Notes: generated by a model from the letters alone, not told the origin. Counted from the stretch's first letter, positions 53,256 to 61,273 are shown. The stretch: DNA of 64,000 nt from an uncultured Candidatus Saccharibacteria bacterium (GCA_949101405.1 CARYFM010000005.1:1-64000), one strand, 5' to 3'. Program-made: numbers and translations.

Positions 53256-54607
53256 TACATTTCCTCCTTTAATTTTTTAGCAATATGCTTTGATGAGAAT
53301 CTCCAGCTAGTCATTAATAGTATGATTGGCGCAGTTAGTAGCATTAGCCCGATTGAACGCCAAAAAACCGTGTCTATCCCTACTAGTAATCCGAACGGCG
53401 CCTTAGCTAAACCAAAGAATCCTTGAACCGCCTCGCTAAAACCTGCTAAAGCATTCATCGTCGACATACCTAATGTTAGTATTAGACCAATCATAATGCT
53501 TAGCCCTACCGCAAGCAGGCATAATTCTAGCAGGTAAACTAGGTAAATGAAGTAAACTTGTCCCAGTGAAGCACCTCGAACGCGGTAAAGTAAAATCGTT
53601 GCGATATCAGATTCTACCAAGTGTGCAAAAGTAGACAGTACTACTATTAAGGCTACCGCCGTCAATATTAAGATAATCGGCGCCAAAACTATATCCGTGC
53701 TATAGTTCATTTTTCGGACTATGCCAGTTGTATAGTGACCAAATAAATCCTCTACAGATAATCCATACGATACGCCGTTGTAGTTCACGGCTTTTGGTAC
53801 AGTTTTAAAATCAGTGGCGTTTTCTGCACTATCAACAAGTTTTAGGGCTTGTTGATAATCGTCAAATTCAGCAACAACTTCTATGGATGGCGACTTTTTA
53901 TAAAACAAATCCTCTTGATCTTGTTCGGTTATATCTGATTCTGGCAAAGATTCTATGTAATCTTCATATTTCTCAAAACTTTTCTTCAGCTCATTTTCCG
54001 CATATTCCTTTGCCATAACGCTGTCTACTAAATAGTATTCTGGCGTACCGAAGCTCCATATGCTCCCAACAAACATATTACTCGGTGCCAAGTCTTGCAC
54101 AATCATATCATTTCTGTCTGGTTTACAAAGTTCTCCCACTTTAACAAACTGACTGGACTCTTCCATGCCTCCCCAATTTTGTACTGTCAGTACTCCGATT
54201 TTACCATCTGGCACTTCTTGTACTGATCCAATCGCCAGTATTTCTGCTACACCTCTATCTATTACCCGTATTTGGTCATTTCCTATTTGATCATATGTTT
54301 CCATTATGCCAACTACCCTTCCGCCATATTGCTTCACAAAAGCGTCTAGGCTTGGTATCGTATCAATAAGCGAATTGACATTTTCTTCTCCTTTACCACC
54401 ACGCACTGTGTAACCTAGGCTTAGATAAGTTTGTCCGGATTGCCCAAATGATGATTTGAGCAGAAGATTCCAAGTTCCTCGCGTAAAAAAGCTTACTCCT
54501 ATTATTAAGCCAAAAATCACCGCCATTGTCATAATAACTGTTATACTGCGTCGTTTATTCTTGCGCAAATTCGTTGTTGCCAACCTATAAGTGTCACCAA
54601 ATCTCAT
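53255..54607 (-). CDS. FtsX-like ABC permease
   Basis: 450 residues: N-terminal helix (residues 20-42), an external domain of about 230 residues, and three C-terminal helices. Contains RVRGASLGQVYFIYLVYLLE, the usual FtsX loop pattern (xRGAxxxQ). First gene of the minus-strand unit with the ATPase and the short permease. RBS AAGGA stands before the ATG. The two ABC systems face each other with the two-component genes between. Confidence 0.8.
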   Translation of the reverse strand: MRFGDTYRLATTNLRKNKRRSITVIMTMAVIFGLIIGVSFFTRGTWNLLLKSSFGQSGQTYLSLGYTVRGGKGEENVNSLIDTIPSLDAFVKQYGGRVVGIMETYDQIGNDQIRVIDRGVAEILAIGSVQEVPDGKIGVLTVQNWGGMEESSQFVKVGELCKPDRNDMIVQDLAPSNMFVGSIWSFGTPEYYLVDSVMAKEYAENELKKSFEKYEDYIESLPESDITEQDQEDLFYKKSPSIEVVAEFDDYQQALKLVDSAENATDFKTVPKAVNYNGVSYGLSVEDLFGHYTTGIVRKMNYSTDIVLAPIILILTAVALIVVLSTFAHLVESDIATILLYRVRGASLGQVYFIYLVYLLELCLLAVGLSIMIGLILTLGMSTMNALAGFSEAVQGFFGLAKAPFGLLVGIDTVFWRSIGLMLLTAPIILLMTSWRFSSKHIAKKLKEEM

Positions 54608-54633
54608 ACTTCATTCCTTAGTTATTTATAAAA

Positions 54634-54654
54634 ACACCCCGACAACTCGCCGGG
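54634..54654 (-). terminator. Terminator of the secreted protein gene
   Basis: Minus strand AACCCCG pairs with CGGGGTGT-type arm, then TTTTTA; separates it from the ABC operon. Confidence 0.6.
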
Positions 54655-54721
54655 GTTAGGTTAGGAAAATACCACGCCTTCCAATCTAAAAACTACAGAG
54701 TTCCATTTACAGTATCAGGTA

Positions 54722-55189
54722 TTAATACGTTACTGTAACCTTATAGTAATTTACCGGAGTTACCACTAATCGCGGGGCAATCCGTAGGTCAATTCGTACA
54801 ACGTTACCGCCGTACTCAAGCTTACCGTCCGCCGCAACTCCGCAGATATTGTCACCACGCCAAACCACATTGCCGTTGGAGTCATACATCAAACAGTCGA
54901 TTTGGTAAACCCATCCGTTATATCCACTTCCGGTTACCTTGTAATAGAACCAACCGTTACCGTGTGGAGCTCGCAAATCGTCGCCCGTCATATTCTTGTA
55001 GCCATCACCGACCACAAGAGTTTTAGTCTTGCGAGGAGTGATGCCATCATCAGAACTATTGCCGTCCGCAATGGGGTCGGCGACAGTTCCATCTGCAGCC
55101 ACACCATCGGCTGCAGATGCTGTTATGGACACGGCAAATATCATTACACAAGCCAAGAAAGTAGCCGTGATTCTCTTAATTTTTCTCAC
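54722..55189 (-). CDS. Secreted protein of unknown function
   Basis: About 155 residues with a signal peptide (RKIKRITATFLACVMIF, cleavage likely after SASA-A). The mature part is acidic at first (DGVAADGTVADPIADGNSSD) and then beta-rich with a pair of cysteines (QIDCLM and NICG). GTG at 55189 is chosen: AAAGGTGGG lies six bases before it. The signal and ADG start style recall Firmicutes secreted proteins. No family recognised. Confidence 0.55.
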   Translation of the reverse strand: MRKIKRITATFLACVMIFAVSITASAADGVAADGTVADPIADGNSSDDGITPRKTKTLVVGDGYKNMTGDDLRAPHGNGWFYYKVTGSGYNGWVYQIDCLMYDSNGNVVWRGDNICGVAADGKLEYGGNVVRIDLRIAPRLVVTPVNYYKVTVTY

Positions 55190-55256
55190 AAAAATCCCAC
55201 CTTTCTTTTTGAAGTGCATGGTATTTTCACACCAACCTCATTAAGTATATATCGTC

Positions 55257-55604
55257 AGTAAATTACTGTCAATTATCCTGGCGACTTTTTTGGCTAAAAA
55301 CTGGTCGAGCCCCTAGTTCTATCCGCCTACCGTCAGGGCGGGGAAGTTTTGGTGTTTAATAAGTATCTCTACCCCCGGATGTCGCTTAGCTTGCATGCGT
55401 AATCCTTATCGCCAACTTCTTTGAAACGCTTAGTTGGGTACATCAAGGTACTATCACCGACACAAAAAGCGGCACCGCGAGGCGTCTTACTTCCCATAAT
55501 AACCAAAGCTCTACAGCTGATTATTTACGCGATGCCGCTTAAATCCATCTGTAGATAATACTCTGGTTTTGGGTTGTAAGACAATTTCATTATATCATAT
55601 TATC
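55257..55604. other. Gene-poor interval with a long-arm hairpin and a doubtful 42-residue frame
   Basis: A minus-strand frame 55369-55497 codes MGSKTPRGAAFCVGDSTLMY and goes on for 22 residues; it has no RBS and may be a remnant. The arms AAGCGGCACCGCG (55467-55479) and CGCGATGCCGCTT (55528-55540) form a 13-bp stem with one wobble and a loop of about 48 bases; on the minus strand it is followed by TTTGTG. It could be an RNA gene or a decayed element. Confidence 0.35.
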
Positions 55605-55955
55605 AAAAGATCGGCACCCGCCGCGGCAAAAACCAGCGGAGGGGGAAACCGTTGAAGCGATTGTTCGGGCCGTTGGACGGTTTAACTGCCGAGGGCTCAA
55701 TCTGGAGGTAGTAAGCCGTAGTAGTGGCCCCACCTCGCGACGACCAACCGAAGCCGTACGCGCCAGCGTTCCTGAAAGTACCAGCAGTTTTGTTTAATTC
55801 TACATCGCCGCTGCGCACAGGCCATCCTCAATCAACAACACCGAAATAAAAGGCACAGGAAAAAGAAGTTCACTTTTCGTGCTTTTGACCGTAGTCATCT
55901 GGCGACTAGCCTTAATTTACTCTTTATCTATAAAAGGGGAACTTCACGATCTTTT
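55605..55955 (-). repeat. Variable lectin-like unit I (class 2)
   Basis: A 351-bp unit between AAAAGATCG (55947-55955 on the minus strand) and CGATCTTTT (55605-55613). The 5' border lacks the usual TTC (CTGTGCGCAGCGGCG). It codes RSGDVELNKTAGTFRNAG, FGWSSRGG, TAYYLQIEPSAVKPSN and NRFNGFPLRWF, then PRRVPIF with a stop at the repeat. Open frame. Head to head with J, with a broken phosphatase between the leaders. Confidence 0.75.
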
Positions 55956-56040
55956 CTAATGAGCACCGCCAGCTAGCGGAGGAGTGAGCTCTGGCTGCTT
56001 TTGGTACCCATGGGCTTAGTGCCCACGTTTTTATTTTAAG
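55947..56040 (-). promoter_or_regulatory. Leader X of unit I
   Basis: Minus strand TTGAAA then TAAAAT (hexamer 56033-56038), hairpin GTGGGC/GCCCAT near 56011-56028, then AGAGCTCACTCCTCCGCTAG and CTGGCGGTGCTC, AAAAGATCGTGAAGTTC. Confidence 0.6.
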
Positions 56041-56221
56041 CCCGAATTAAGTAATTTTTCAACCTCAAAGCTATAATACGTAGCATGCTTGGCTGGCAGC
56101 CTTAAGAGTTCATCTATTGTGATTTCACCGTTTAGCATGCGCAGCTGTTTGATTGATCATAGTTTACCAAATCTACAACATTATAATTTGTTTCAGCATG
56201 TCTTGTAGCAACCAACTTCAT
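56031..56221 (-). pseudogene. Histidine phosphatase remnant with internal deletion
   Basis: On the minus strand an ATG at 56221 begins MKLVATRHAETNYNVVDLVN, the N-terminal RHG/RHAE motif of the histidine phosphatase (phosphoglycerate-mutase-like) family, and ends at a stop about 30 codons later. In a shifted frame the following bases read LRMLNGEITIDELLRLPAKH and ATYYSFEVEKLL, like the C-terminus of the same family. The catalytic middle is missing. So a gene lost about two thirds of its length and frame. Confidence 0.6.
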
Positions 56222-56258
56222 GCCATAATTTTATTATAGATACAGGGATAAGTCCAGA

Positions 56259-56351
56259 TGTTACAATAAAACCATGGACGTATGTCCACGAGCCCCAAAG
56301 GCAGCCTGAGTTCACTCCTCCGCTAGCTGGCGGTTCTCCATCAAAAGATCG
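56259..56351 (+). promoter_or_regulatory. Leader X of unit J
   Basis: Extended -10 TGTTACAAT (hexamer 56262-56267), hairpin TGGAC/GTCCA (56273-56290), then AAAGGCAGCCTGAGTTCACT, CCTCCGCTAGCTGGCGG, TTCTCC and AAAAGATCGTGAAGTTC. Confidence 0.65.
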
Positions 56352-56718
56352 TGAAGTTCTCCTCTGGAATAATCAAGATAATTATACTGAGGTTTGATAT
56401 AATTACTGATTATGGTCAATAATTTAACAATGAACTTCTGTTGCCGCAAGGGTTATTGGGCTGATTTTGAGGTGTAGTTTTTCAGCTTTTACCCGCCTAT
56501 CGTGCGCAGCGGCTACATCGAGTTGCCTAAAACTGCTGGTACTCTCAGGAACGCTGGCCACAATGCTGACTATTGGTCGTCTCGCGGTTCTGCTGCTACT
56601 AATGCTTACAACCTCGAATTCAATACTGCGGTCAACCCGTCCAATGGTCCGAATAATCGCTGGTACGGTTTCCCCCTCCGCTGCCTGGTTTTATGCCGCG
56701 GCGGGGTGCCGATCTTTT
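56343..56718 (+). repeat. Variable lectin-like unit J (class 2)
   Basis: A 376-bp unit between AAAAGATCG (56343-56351) and CGATCTTTT (56710-56718). 5' border TATCGTGCGCAGCGGC at about 56500. It codes RSGYIELPKTAGTLRNAG, DYWSSRGS, NAYNLEFNTAVNPSNG and NRWYGFPLRCL, then runs through the GCCGCGGCGGGGTGCC border in another frame. Middle is close to I. The 3' end abuts a copy of the tRNA-Gln 3' sequence (56723). Confidence 0.75.
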
Positions 56719-56722
56719 TATT

Positions 56723-57028
56723 GGGTCGGCAGGAACAAATAATTGCTACGCAATTATTTTACGCACTCGTAGCGGCCAAAAAGTAAGCAAGCTTACTTTT
56801 TGCCTACAGCCACTCTTGCGTTCCGAACCTACGGTTCGTTCCTGCCTCGTGCGCAAAGCAGAGAAAATCCAGAGCAGATGCTCTGGACTTTCTCTGGCTG
56901 GGTCGGCAGGAAAGTCAATCTCGCTATGCTCGATAACGAACCTTAAACCTTCAAATTCTGGACTATCCATCAAATATAACAGACTAGACACTAGGCCTAG
57001 TCTATTATATTTGGCTGGGTCGGCAGGA
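56723..57028. repeat. Three copies of the tRNA-Gln 3' end
   Basis: GGGTCGGCAGGA at 56723-56734, TGGCTGGGTCGGCAGGA at 56895-56911, and the same 17 bases inside the tRNA gene at 57012-57028. Between them are hairpins AAGTAAGC/GCTTACTT, CCAGAGCA/TGCTCTGG and AGACTAG/CTAGTCT. Such direct copies of a tRNA 3' end are typical of integration sites; no integrase is in the window. Confidence 0.6.
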
Positions 57029-57086
57029 TTCGAACCTGCGAATGCTGGGACCAAAACCCAGTGCCTTACCACTTGGCGACGACCCA
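57012..57086 (-). tRNA. tRNA-Gln (TTG)
   Basis: 75 bases with encoded CCA. Acceptor TGGGTCG/CGACCCA with G discriminator, anticodon loop TTTTGGT (anticodon UUG), D arm GCCAAGTGGTAAGGC, T arm GCAGGTTCGAATCCTGC. A TAAAAT -10 lies about 15 bases upstream. Its 3' 17 bases recur twice downstream. Confidence 0.93.
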
Positions 57087-57113
57087 CCAATATACTTATT
57101 TTAGCACATCTTG

Positions 57114-58262
57114 CTAGTTTTGACTAGAACACTTTTCGGCAAGTTTTGCTTCTGCGTAAGCCTCCACTACACTTTCTTTTACTTCGGCTTCGCGTAAATT
57201 TGGTAATTCTTCTACAATTACTTTAATACAGCCTGCAATCGGAATCGCGATGATAGCTCCAAGCAGACCAAAGATGTTCATACCAATAATAATTGCCACC
57301 AGCACCATCGTTGCCGGCAAATTCAACGCATTGCCCTGGATTTTTGGTGCAATCACGTTGTTTTCGATTTGTGCATAAATAATATAGAATATCAAGAAGA
57401 TAGCAGCTGCCACTGGAGAACTAAACAGCAGTACTAAGGTTATTAGCATACAGCTAATAATTGGACCAAACATTGGAATCAAATAAAATACCATTGCTAA
57501 GAGCCCCATCGGTAATGCTAATCCACCTGGCAGACCAAAGGTAAATGATAGTAATAGTACTACAATTGTTACTACCAACCCATCAAGTAATGCTACCATT
57601 GCTTGATGAGAAACATAGGTCGAGACTACATCTACCATTCGCCCCGCCAAACGTTTCCAGGCCCGCACCGCTGAATTTTTGCGCCGTCCTTCAATAACAT
57701 TCCAACCAGCATCAATAATCGAGGGACCCTCTAGAGAGAAGAACAAAGTTAGCACAATCGTCAAAATTATATTCGTTAATACTTTGGCTACAGTCCCCAC
57801 GCTCATTACCAAAGTATTACCGATGTTGGAAACAAAACTACTAGAGAAATTTTGCAGTGCTGTTGCAATTTCATTCTGTAAATTATCGATTCCAATTGTT
57901 TGTCCAAAATCGTTAATACCATCCCAGCCCCCCAGAGTATGTTCGAAAGTCTGTGGCAACTGCTGAACAAACTGCGTAGTTTGTTCAATTACCACTGGGC
58001 CCACCATCGCAACAACCACCCCTAGCACGCCAATCACCAAAATGTAGGCAATAATTGATGACGAAGCTGAGTGGTCTTTCTTAGTGAGCCGGTTAATCCT
58101 TTGTGCCAGTGGACGAATCGCAATAGTTAAGAACAGAGCAATCCCAATGATCATAAGCGCTTCCCAGGCTTTCCAGATAAACAACGCTGCTAGGCCAAAT
58201 CCCAAAATCACCAACCAGAATCGGACAAAAGTCTTTGTATCTACTTCTACTGTCTTGCTCAT
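57114..58262 (-). CDS. AI-2E family transporter (PerM-like)
   Basis: 382 residues with seven to eight membrane segments. The family signature: ALFLTIAIRPLAQRI near helix 2, the long external loop with QFVQQLPQTFEH, and the end AILIFYIIYAQIENNVIAPKI, GLLGAIIAIP. Members are called AI-2 exporters or PerM permeases, but their substrate is mostly unproven. RBS AGGAGG precedes the ATG at 58262. Own unit on the minus strand. Confidence 0.85.
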   Translation of the reverse strand: MSKTVEVDTKTFVRFWLVILGFGLAALFIWKAWEALMIIGIALFLTIAIRPLAQRINRLTKKDHSASSSIIAYILVIGVLGVVVAMVGPVVIEQTTQFVQQLPQTFEHTLGGWDGINDFGQTIGIDNLQNEIATALQNFSSSFVSNIGNTLVMSVGTVAKVLTNIILTIVLTLFFSLEGPSIIDAGWNVIEGRRKNSAVRAWKRLAGRMVDVVSTYVSHQAMVALLDGLVVTIVVLLLSFTFGLPGGLALPMGLLAMVFYLIPMFGPIISCMLITLVLLFSSPVAAAIFLIFYIIYAQIENNVIAPKIQGNALNLPATMVLVAIIIGMNIFGLLGAIIAIPIAGCIKVIVEELPNLREAEVKESVVEAYAEAKLAEKCSSQN

Positions 58263-58296
58263 GCGACCTCCTTAATTACTACTATCTTATCATAGA

Positions 58297-59667
58297 TTAG
58301 GCTTCTGTATAATATTTTGCCAAAAACTCGCGCCGGTATTCGTCAAAGTAATCTCCCAACATTGCCTTGCGAATTTCCTCTGTCAAGCGCACAATAAAAC
58401 GCAGATTATGAATCGAAGCTAGATTATAATACTTGGCTTTTTTCTCCGCATCTCCCGAACGCCACATCGCCCTAAGACTCCCGCGCGTCCAACCTGCCTT
58501 GCAGGTAGTGCAATCGCAACTTTGGTCCAAGGTTTCTCCGGTATCTGCAAACTTACGTAAGTTGATATTGCCGTTTCTGGTATAGATTTTACCATGTCGG
58601 GCTTCACGCATTGGTGCTACGCAATCAAAAGTATCCGCCCCCATTTCCGCGCCAATCAAAATATCGTCTGGGTGCGACAACCCCAAGAGATGGCGCGGCT
58701 TCTCTATCGGTAATTCTTCATTGCACCAGCGTAAAATTTCCCCCAGATCCTCTTTCAGAAAAGCCCCACCCAGTCCAAAGCCATCAAATCCTGCTCCGTC
58801 CACACGCATTTTAGCCAAATTCTGAGCCGTTTGGCGACGCAAATCTTCCCAACGCCCACCCTGTAATATACCATATAGGTTCTGTCTGTAGCCTAGGTCA
58901 TCACGATGTTTTAGATGCTCGCGCAAACTTCGCTCAGCCCAACGTTCCGTTCGTTGCATAGCTTCAATATTGTATTCGTAGGTATCTGCTAACGAAGTTA
59001 ATTCATCAAATGCCATATGAATATCGGCGCCAATTTGGCACTGGATTTGCATCGATTCTTCTGGACCGATAAAATCTGGCTCACCGTCAAATGGATCAAT
59101 AAAACTCACCCCGTCTTCCGAAACATGCGCCAAGCGTTCTTTGTGCGCGGTATTTGTGACATGACGCTCTTTTTCCATCGAAACTACCTTACCCAGACCA
59201 GAACCTAGCGACATTACTTGGAATCCACCACTATCAGTCAGCGTCGGACCTTGCCAAGACTTAGCCGGCAAACCGTCGGGACGCAACTCATAAGCTTTGA
59301 ATAGACTTTCTCTTTCTTCTGAACTCTTCGCGACCAACGGGGAGCGATCGAAGCAAGTCTCGCCCGTAACGACGGGCCGAGACGCAGCGGGTTCCGTGAA
59401 AGGGAAAGGCTGATCAAAGCTGAGGGGTTTCCATTCCGCTAACCCTCCTGCCTTGGCAATCTTCGCTGCCTGCCGCCGTAGGTGGTAGCCATTTGAGAGC
59501 ATCGCTTGTGCCCCCAGCTCATGCAAATCGTCTGCTGAAATAAATCGCACATACCCCCGTGTCCCCACGGCCATAAACGCCGGAGTCTTAATCTCTCCAT
59601 GTGCGGTTTTTATCACACCCACACGCCCAAGACCATTTGGCAACACTTTTTCAATCACAAATTCCAT
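58297..59667 (-). CDS. tgt: tRNA-guanine transglycosylase with palindromic insert
   Basis: 456 residues, long for a bacterial Tgt (about 375) through an insert and an extended middle. It exchanges G34 in tRNAs with GUN anticodons for a queuosine base. LTDSGGFQVMSL holds one catalytic Asp, and FDCVAPMREARHG the nucleophile; bacteria usually have VMPTRNARNG, so the loop is PMREARHG instead. Zinc ligands: CDCTTC and HNLR. The insert ([20 protein letters not shown]) falls after residue 85. A leaderless -10 lies six bases before the ATG. A transporter for the base lies 0.8 kb away. Confidence 0.9.
   Translation of the reverse strand: MEFVIEKVLPNGLGRVGVIKTAHGEIKTPAFMAVGTRGYVRFISADDLHELGAQAMLSNGYHLRRQAAKIAKAGGLAEWKPLSFDQPFPFTEPAASRPVVTGETCFDRSPLVAKSSEERESLFKAYELRPDGLPAKSWQGPTLTDSGGFQVMSLGSGLGKVVSMEKERHVTNTAHKERLAHVSEDGVSFIDPFDGEPDFIGPEESMQIQCQIGADIHMAFDELTSLADTYEYNIEAMQRTERWAERSLREHLKHRDDLGYRQNLYGILQGGRWEDLRRQTAQNLAKMRVDGAGFDGFGLGGAFLKEDLGEILRWCNEELPIEKPRHLLGLSHPDDILIGAEMGADTFDCVAPMREARHGKIYTRNGNINLRKFADTGETLDQSCDCTTCKAGWTRGSLRAMWRSGDAEKKAKYYNLASIHNLRFIVRLTEEIRKAMLGDYFDEYRREFLAKYYTEA
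59293..59421 (-). repeat. Palindromic in-frame insert in tgt (family A)
   Basis: Core 59321-59394 (74 bp) matches the obgE core on the minus strand with one change (CGGTCG to CGATCG). Arms differ from obgE: AGCTTTGA (59293-59300) with TCAAAGCT (59414-59421), and CTTTCTCTTTC (59306-59316) with GAAAGGGAAAG (59398-59408, one wobble). Read in the same frame as in obgE. Confidence 0.8.
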
Positions 59668-59673
59668 AGCTAT

Positions 59674-59681
59674 ATTATAAT
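59674..59681. promoter_or_regulatory. Overlapping divergent -10 boxes of tgt and the endonuclease gene
   Basis: ATTATAAT gives TATAAT on the minus strand (59674-59679, six bases before the tgt ATG) and on the plus strand (59676-59681, seven bases before the ATG at 59689). The whole intergenic gap is 21 bases. Confidence 0.7.
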
Positions 59682-59688
59682 AGATTAC

Positions 59689-60423
59689 ATGAAGATTTTA
59701 CAGCTCAATGTTTGGATGGGGAAAGTGGAAGGAAACCTCCGCCGGTTTCTTGAAAGTAATGAATTTGATGTGATTTGTATGCAAGAAGTGTTTGCGTCGC
59801 AAAGTCGCGAAGAGCACCTATCGCGACTTTGTTTTGATCTATCTAGGATCGTCAAAGCTAGTAGCTTGTCGCATGTTTTCTTTTCTCCAAATTGGAGTAG
59901 TAAAATTGCTGGAGGGGATATGGAGCTCGGTAATCTTATCCTGAGTCGCATACCATTCGTTGACACTTTTAGTGAGTTCGTCAATGGAGAATATCACGAT
60001 AATACTATTTTAGGTGAAAAAGTTGGTAATAATCTCAATATCCAAATTGCTAAACTTGAAAATGGTTTTACTGTAGTCAATCACCACGGTTTCTGGCGTC
60101 CAGATCCGATGGGCGACGATGATACCATCAAGGCTTTTACCAAGGTTGGGCAAATTGTTCGGCGTCTAGATAATGGACCACTGGTGATGTGTGGTGATCT
60201 GAATATTGTTCACGATTCTCCTGCTATGCGCCCATTAGATTTCCTGCGTGACCTTACTCACGATCACAATATCAAAACTACCCTTTCTGGGCTCAAATAC
60301 GATGGTGAGGTGGCTTGTGATCATATCTTAGTCAATGACCAGGTTAAGGTGCACGATTTCAAGATCCACCCAGACTTAGTGTCTGACCACTTGGCTCTAT
60401 CCGCCAATGTGGAAGTCGCATAA
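59689..60423 (+). CDS. Endonuclease/exonuclease/phosphatase family protein
   Basis: 244 residues. EEP motifs: LQLNVWMGKVEG (Asn), VICMQEVFASQ (Glu metal ligand), VVNHHGFWRPD, MCGDLNIVHDS (Asp-Asn) and VSDHLALSANVE (catalytic SDH). Metal-dependent phosphodiesterase fold; substrate may be DNA, RNA or phospholipid head groups. No signal peptide is present at the chosen ATG. An upstream in-frame ATG exists (59599) but sits inside tgt; the leaderless promoter supports 59689. Confidence 0.8.
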   Translation: MKILQLNVWMGKVEGNLRRFLESNEFDVICMQEVFASQSREEHLSRLCFDLSRIVKASSLSHVFFSPNWSSKIAGGDMELGNLILSRIPFVDTFSEFVNGEYHDNTILGEKVGNNLNIQIAKLENGFTVVNHHGFWRPDPMGDDDTIKAFTKVGQIVRRLDNGPLVMCGDLNIVHDSPAMRPLDFLRDLTHDHNIKTTLSGLKYDGEVACDHILVNDQVKVHDFKIHPDLVSDHLALSANVEVA

Positions 60424-60427
60424 AAAT

Positions 60428-60445
60428 ACCTCCCTTACGGGAGGT
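60428..60445 (+). terminator. Small hairpin terminator
   Basis: ACCTCCC pairs with GGGAGGT right after the EEP stop; it stands between convergent genes. The T run is weak. Confidence 0.5.
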
Positions 60446-60465
60446 CGGGGTTGGTCGTAAAACTA

Positions 60466-61203
60466 TTATTCAATAATGTTCTTTCCGTCTTCGTACTGCA
60501 GATTATAGCGTAATTTGCATGCCAGATAAGCCGTAAAACTCAACAGTACCAGCTCAATCAAGATGCCTGCCACATAGGCAAACATTGCCTGCTTGATAAA
60601 GTCCCGTAACGAAACCCGCCCCACAAAAGCTAAGGTTTCAAACAGAAGACTATCAGAGAAGCGTGCAATTGCCGACGAAATAAACGCTCGCCATTTAAAA
60701 TCGGACTGGCTATCCTCATTAGCATATAATTCATCAGTTTTCTGCCGTGCGCGGACTCTTGCAAAAACATCATTATTCGTGATTTGGCTAGCTAAAAAGC
60801 CTACCACGCTGGCCAAGAAAATTCGTCCAGTTGCACCCTGAATGATGTCGAAGGCACTATTATCGACGCCCGGAAAATCTGGCAGAACCACTTTTGCAAA
60901 CAACATGATACATGCCACTACTACGGCGAATATTGAGCAATAAATTGCCACCAAATTCGCCAGCTTTTGTCCGTATATGTTGACCAGCAAATCACCGATC
61001 ACATAGGTAATTGGGAACATAAAAATCCCTGCATCTACTGGTATGCCAAACAAATTCCATACCTTCAAGGCAGCCAAATTGCTAGCCAAGAGTGTCACCC
61101 CAAGCGCTGTGCTAAACAGTACCAAGACTCTAATCACAGGAAATGTCATTTCCTCAGGATCGGCAAACTTATCGCCGATCCCCAAAATATTCAAAATCCG
61201 CAT
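60466..61203 (-). CDS. Queuosine precursor transporter (VUT/YhhQ family)
   Basis: 245 residues, six membrane helices. FPITYVIGDLLVNIYGQKLA is the family hallmark, with IARFSDSLLFETLAF as the second conserved block and an Asp/Asn pair within helices. YhhQ-type proteins import the bases used by Tgt (queuine, preQ0 or preQ1). With tgt nearby but no queC/D/E/F or queA/G in the window, salvage is likely. The middle loop (ARVRARQKTDELYANEDSQS) is longer than usual. Read from a perfect promoter on the minus strand. Confidence 0.85.
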   Translation of the reverse strand: MRILNILGIGDKFADPEEMTFPVIRVLVLFSTALGVTLLASNLAALKVWNLFGIPVDAGIFMFPITYVIGDLLVNIYGQKLANLVAIYCSIFAVVVACIMLFAKVVLPDFPGVDNSAFDIIQGATGRIFLASVVGFLASQITNNDVFARVRARQKTDELYANEDSQSDFKWRAFISSAIARFSDSLLFETLAFVGRVSLRDFIKQAMFAYVAGILIELVLLSFTAYLACKLRYNLQYEDGKNIIE

Positions 61204-61244
61204 TCAAAACACCCCTTTCTTAAAGAACCAACCCCTATCTTTCC

Positions 61245-61273
61245 ATTATAGCATGCATTGTAAGAAATGTCAA
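61245..61273 (-). promoter_or_regulatory. Perfect promoter of the VUT transporter
   Basis: Minus strand TTGACA (61268-61273), 17-bp spacer, ATGCTATAAT with hexamer 61245-61250. Confidence 0.75.

Noticed and set aside
56746..57127. Open frames of 114 and 144 residues overlapping tRNA-Gln
   Set aside because: They run through the tRNA gene and its copies; typical artefacts of structured DNA.
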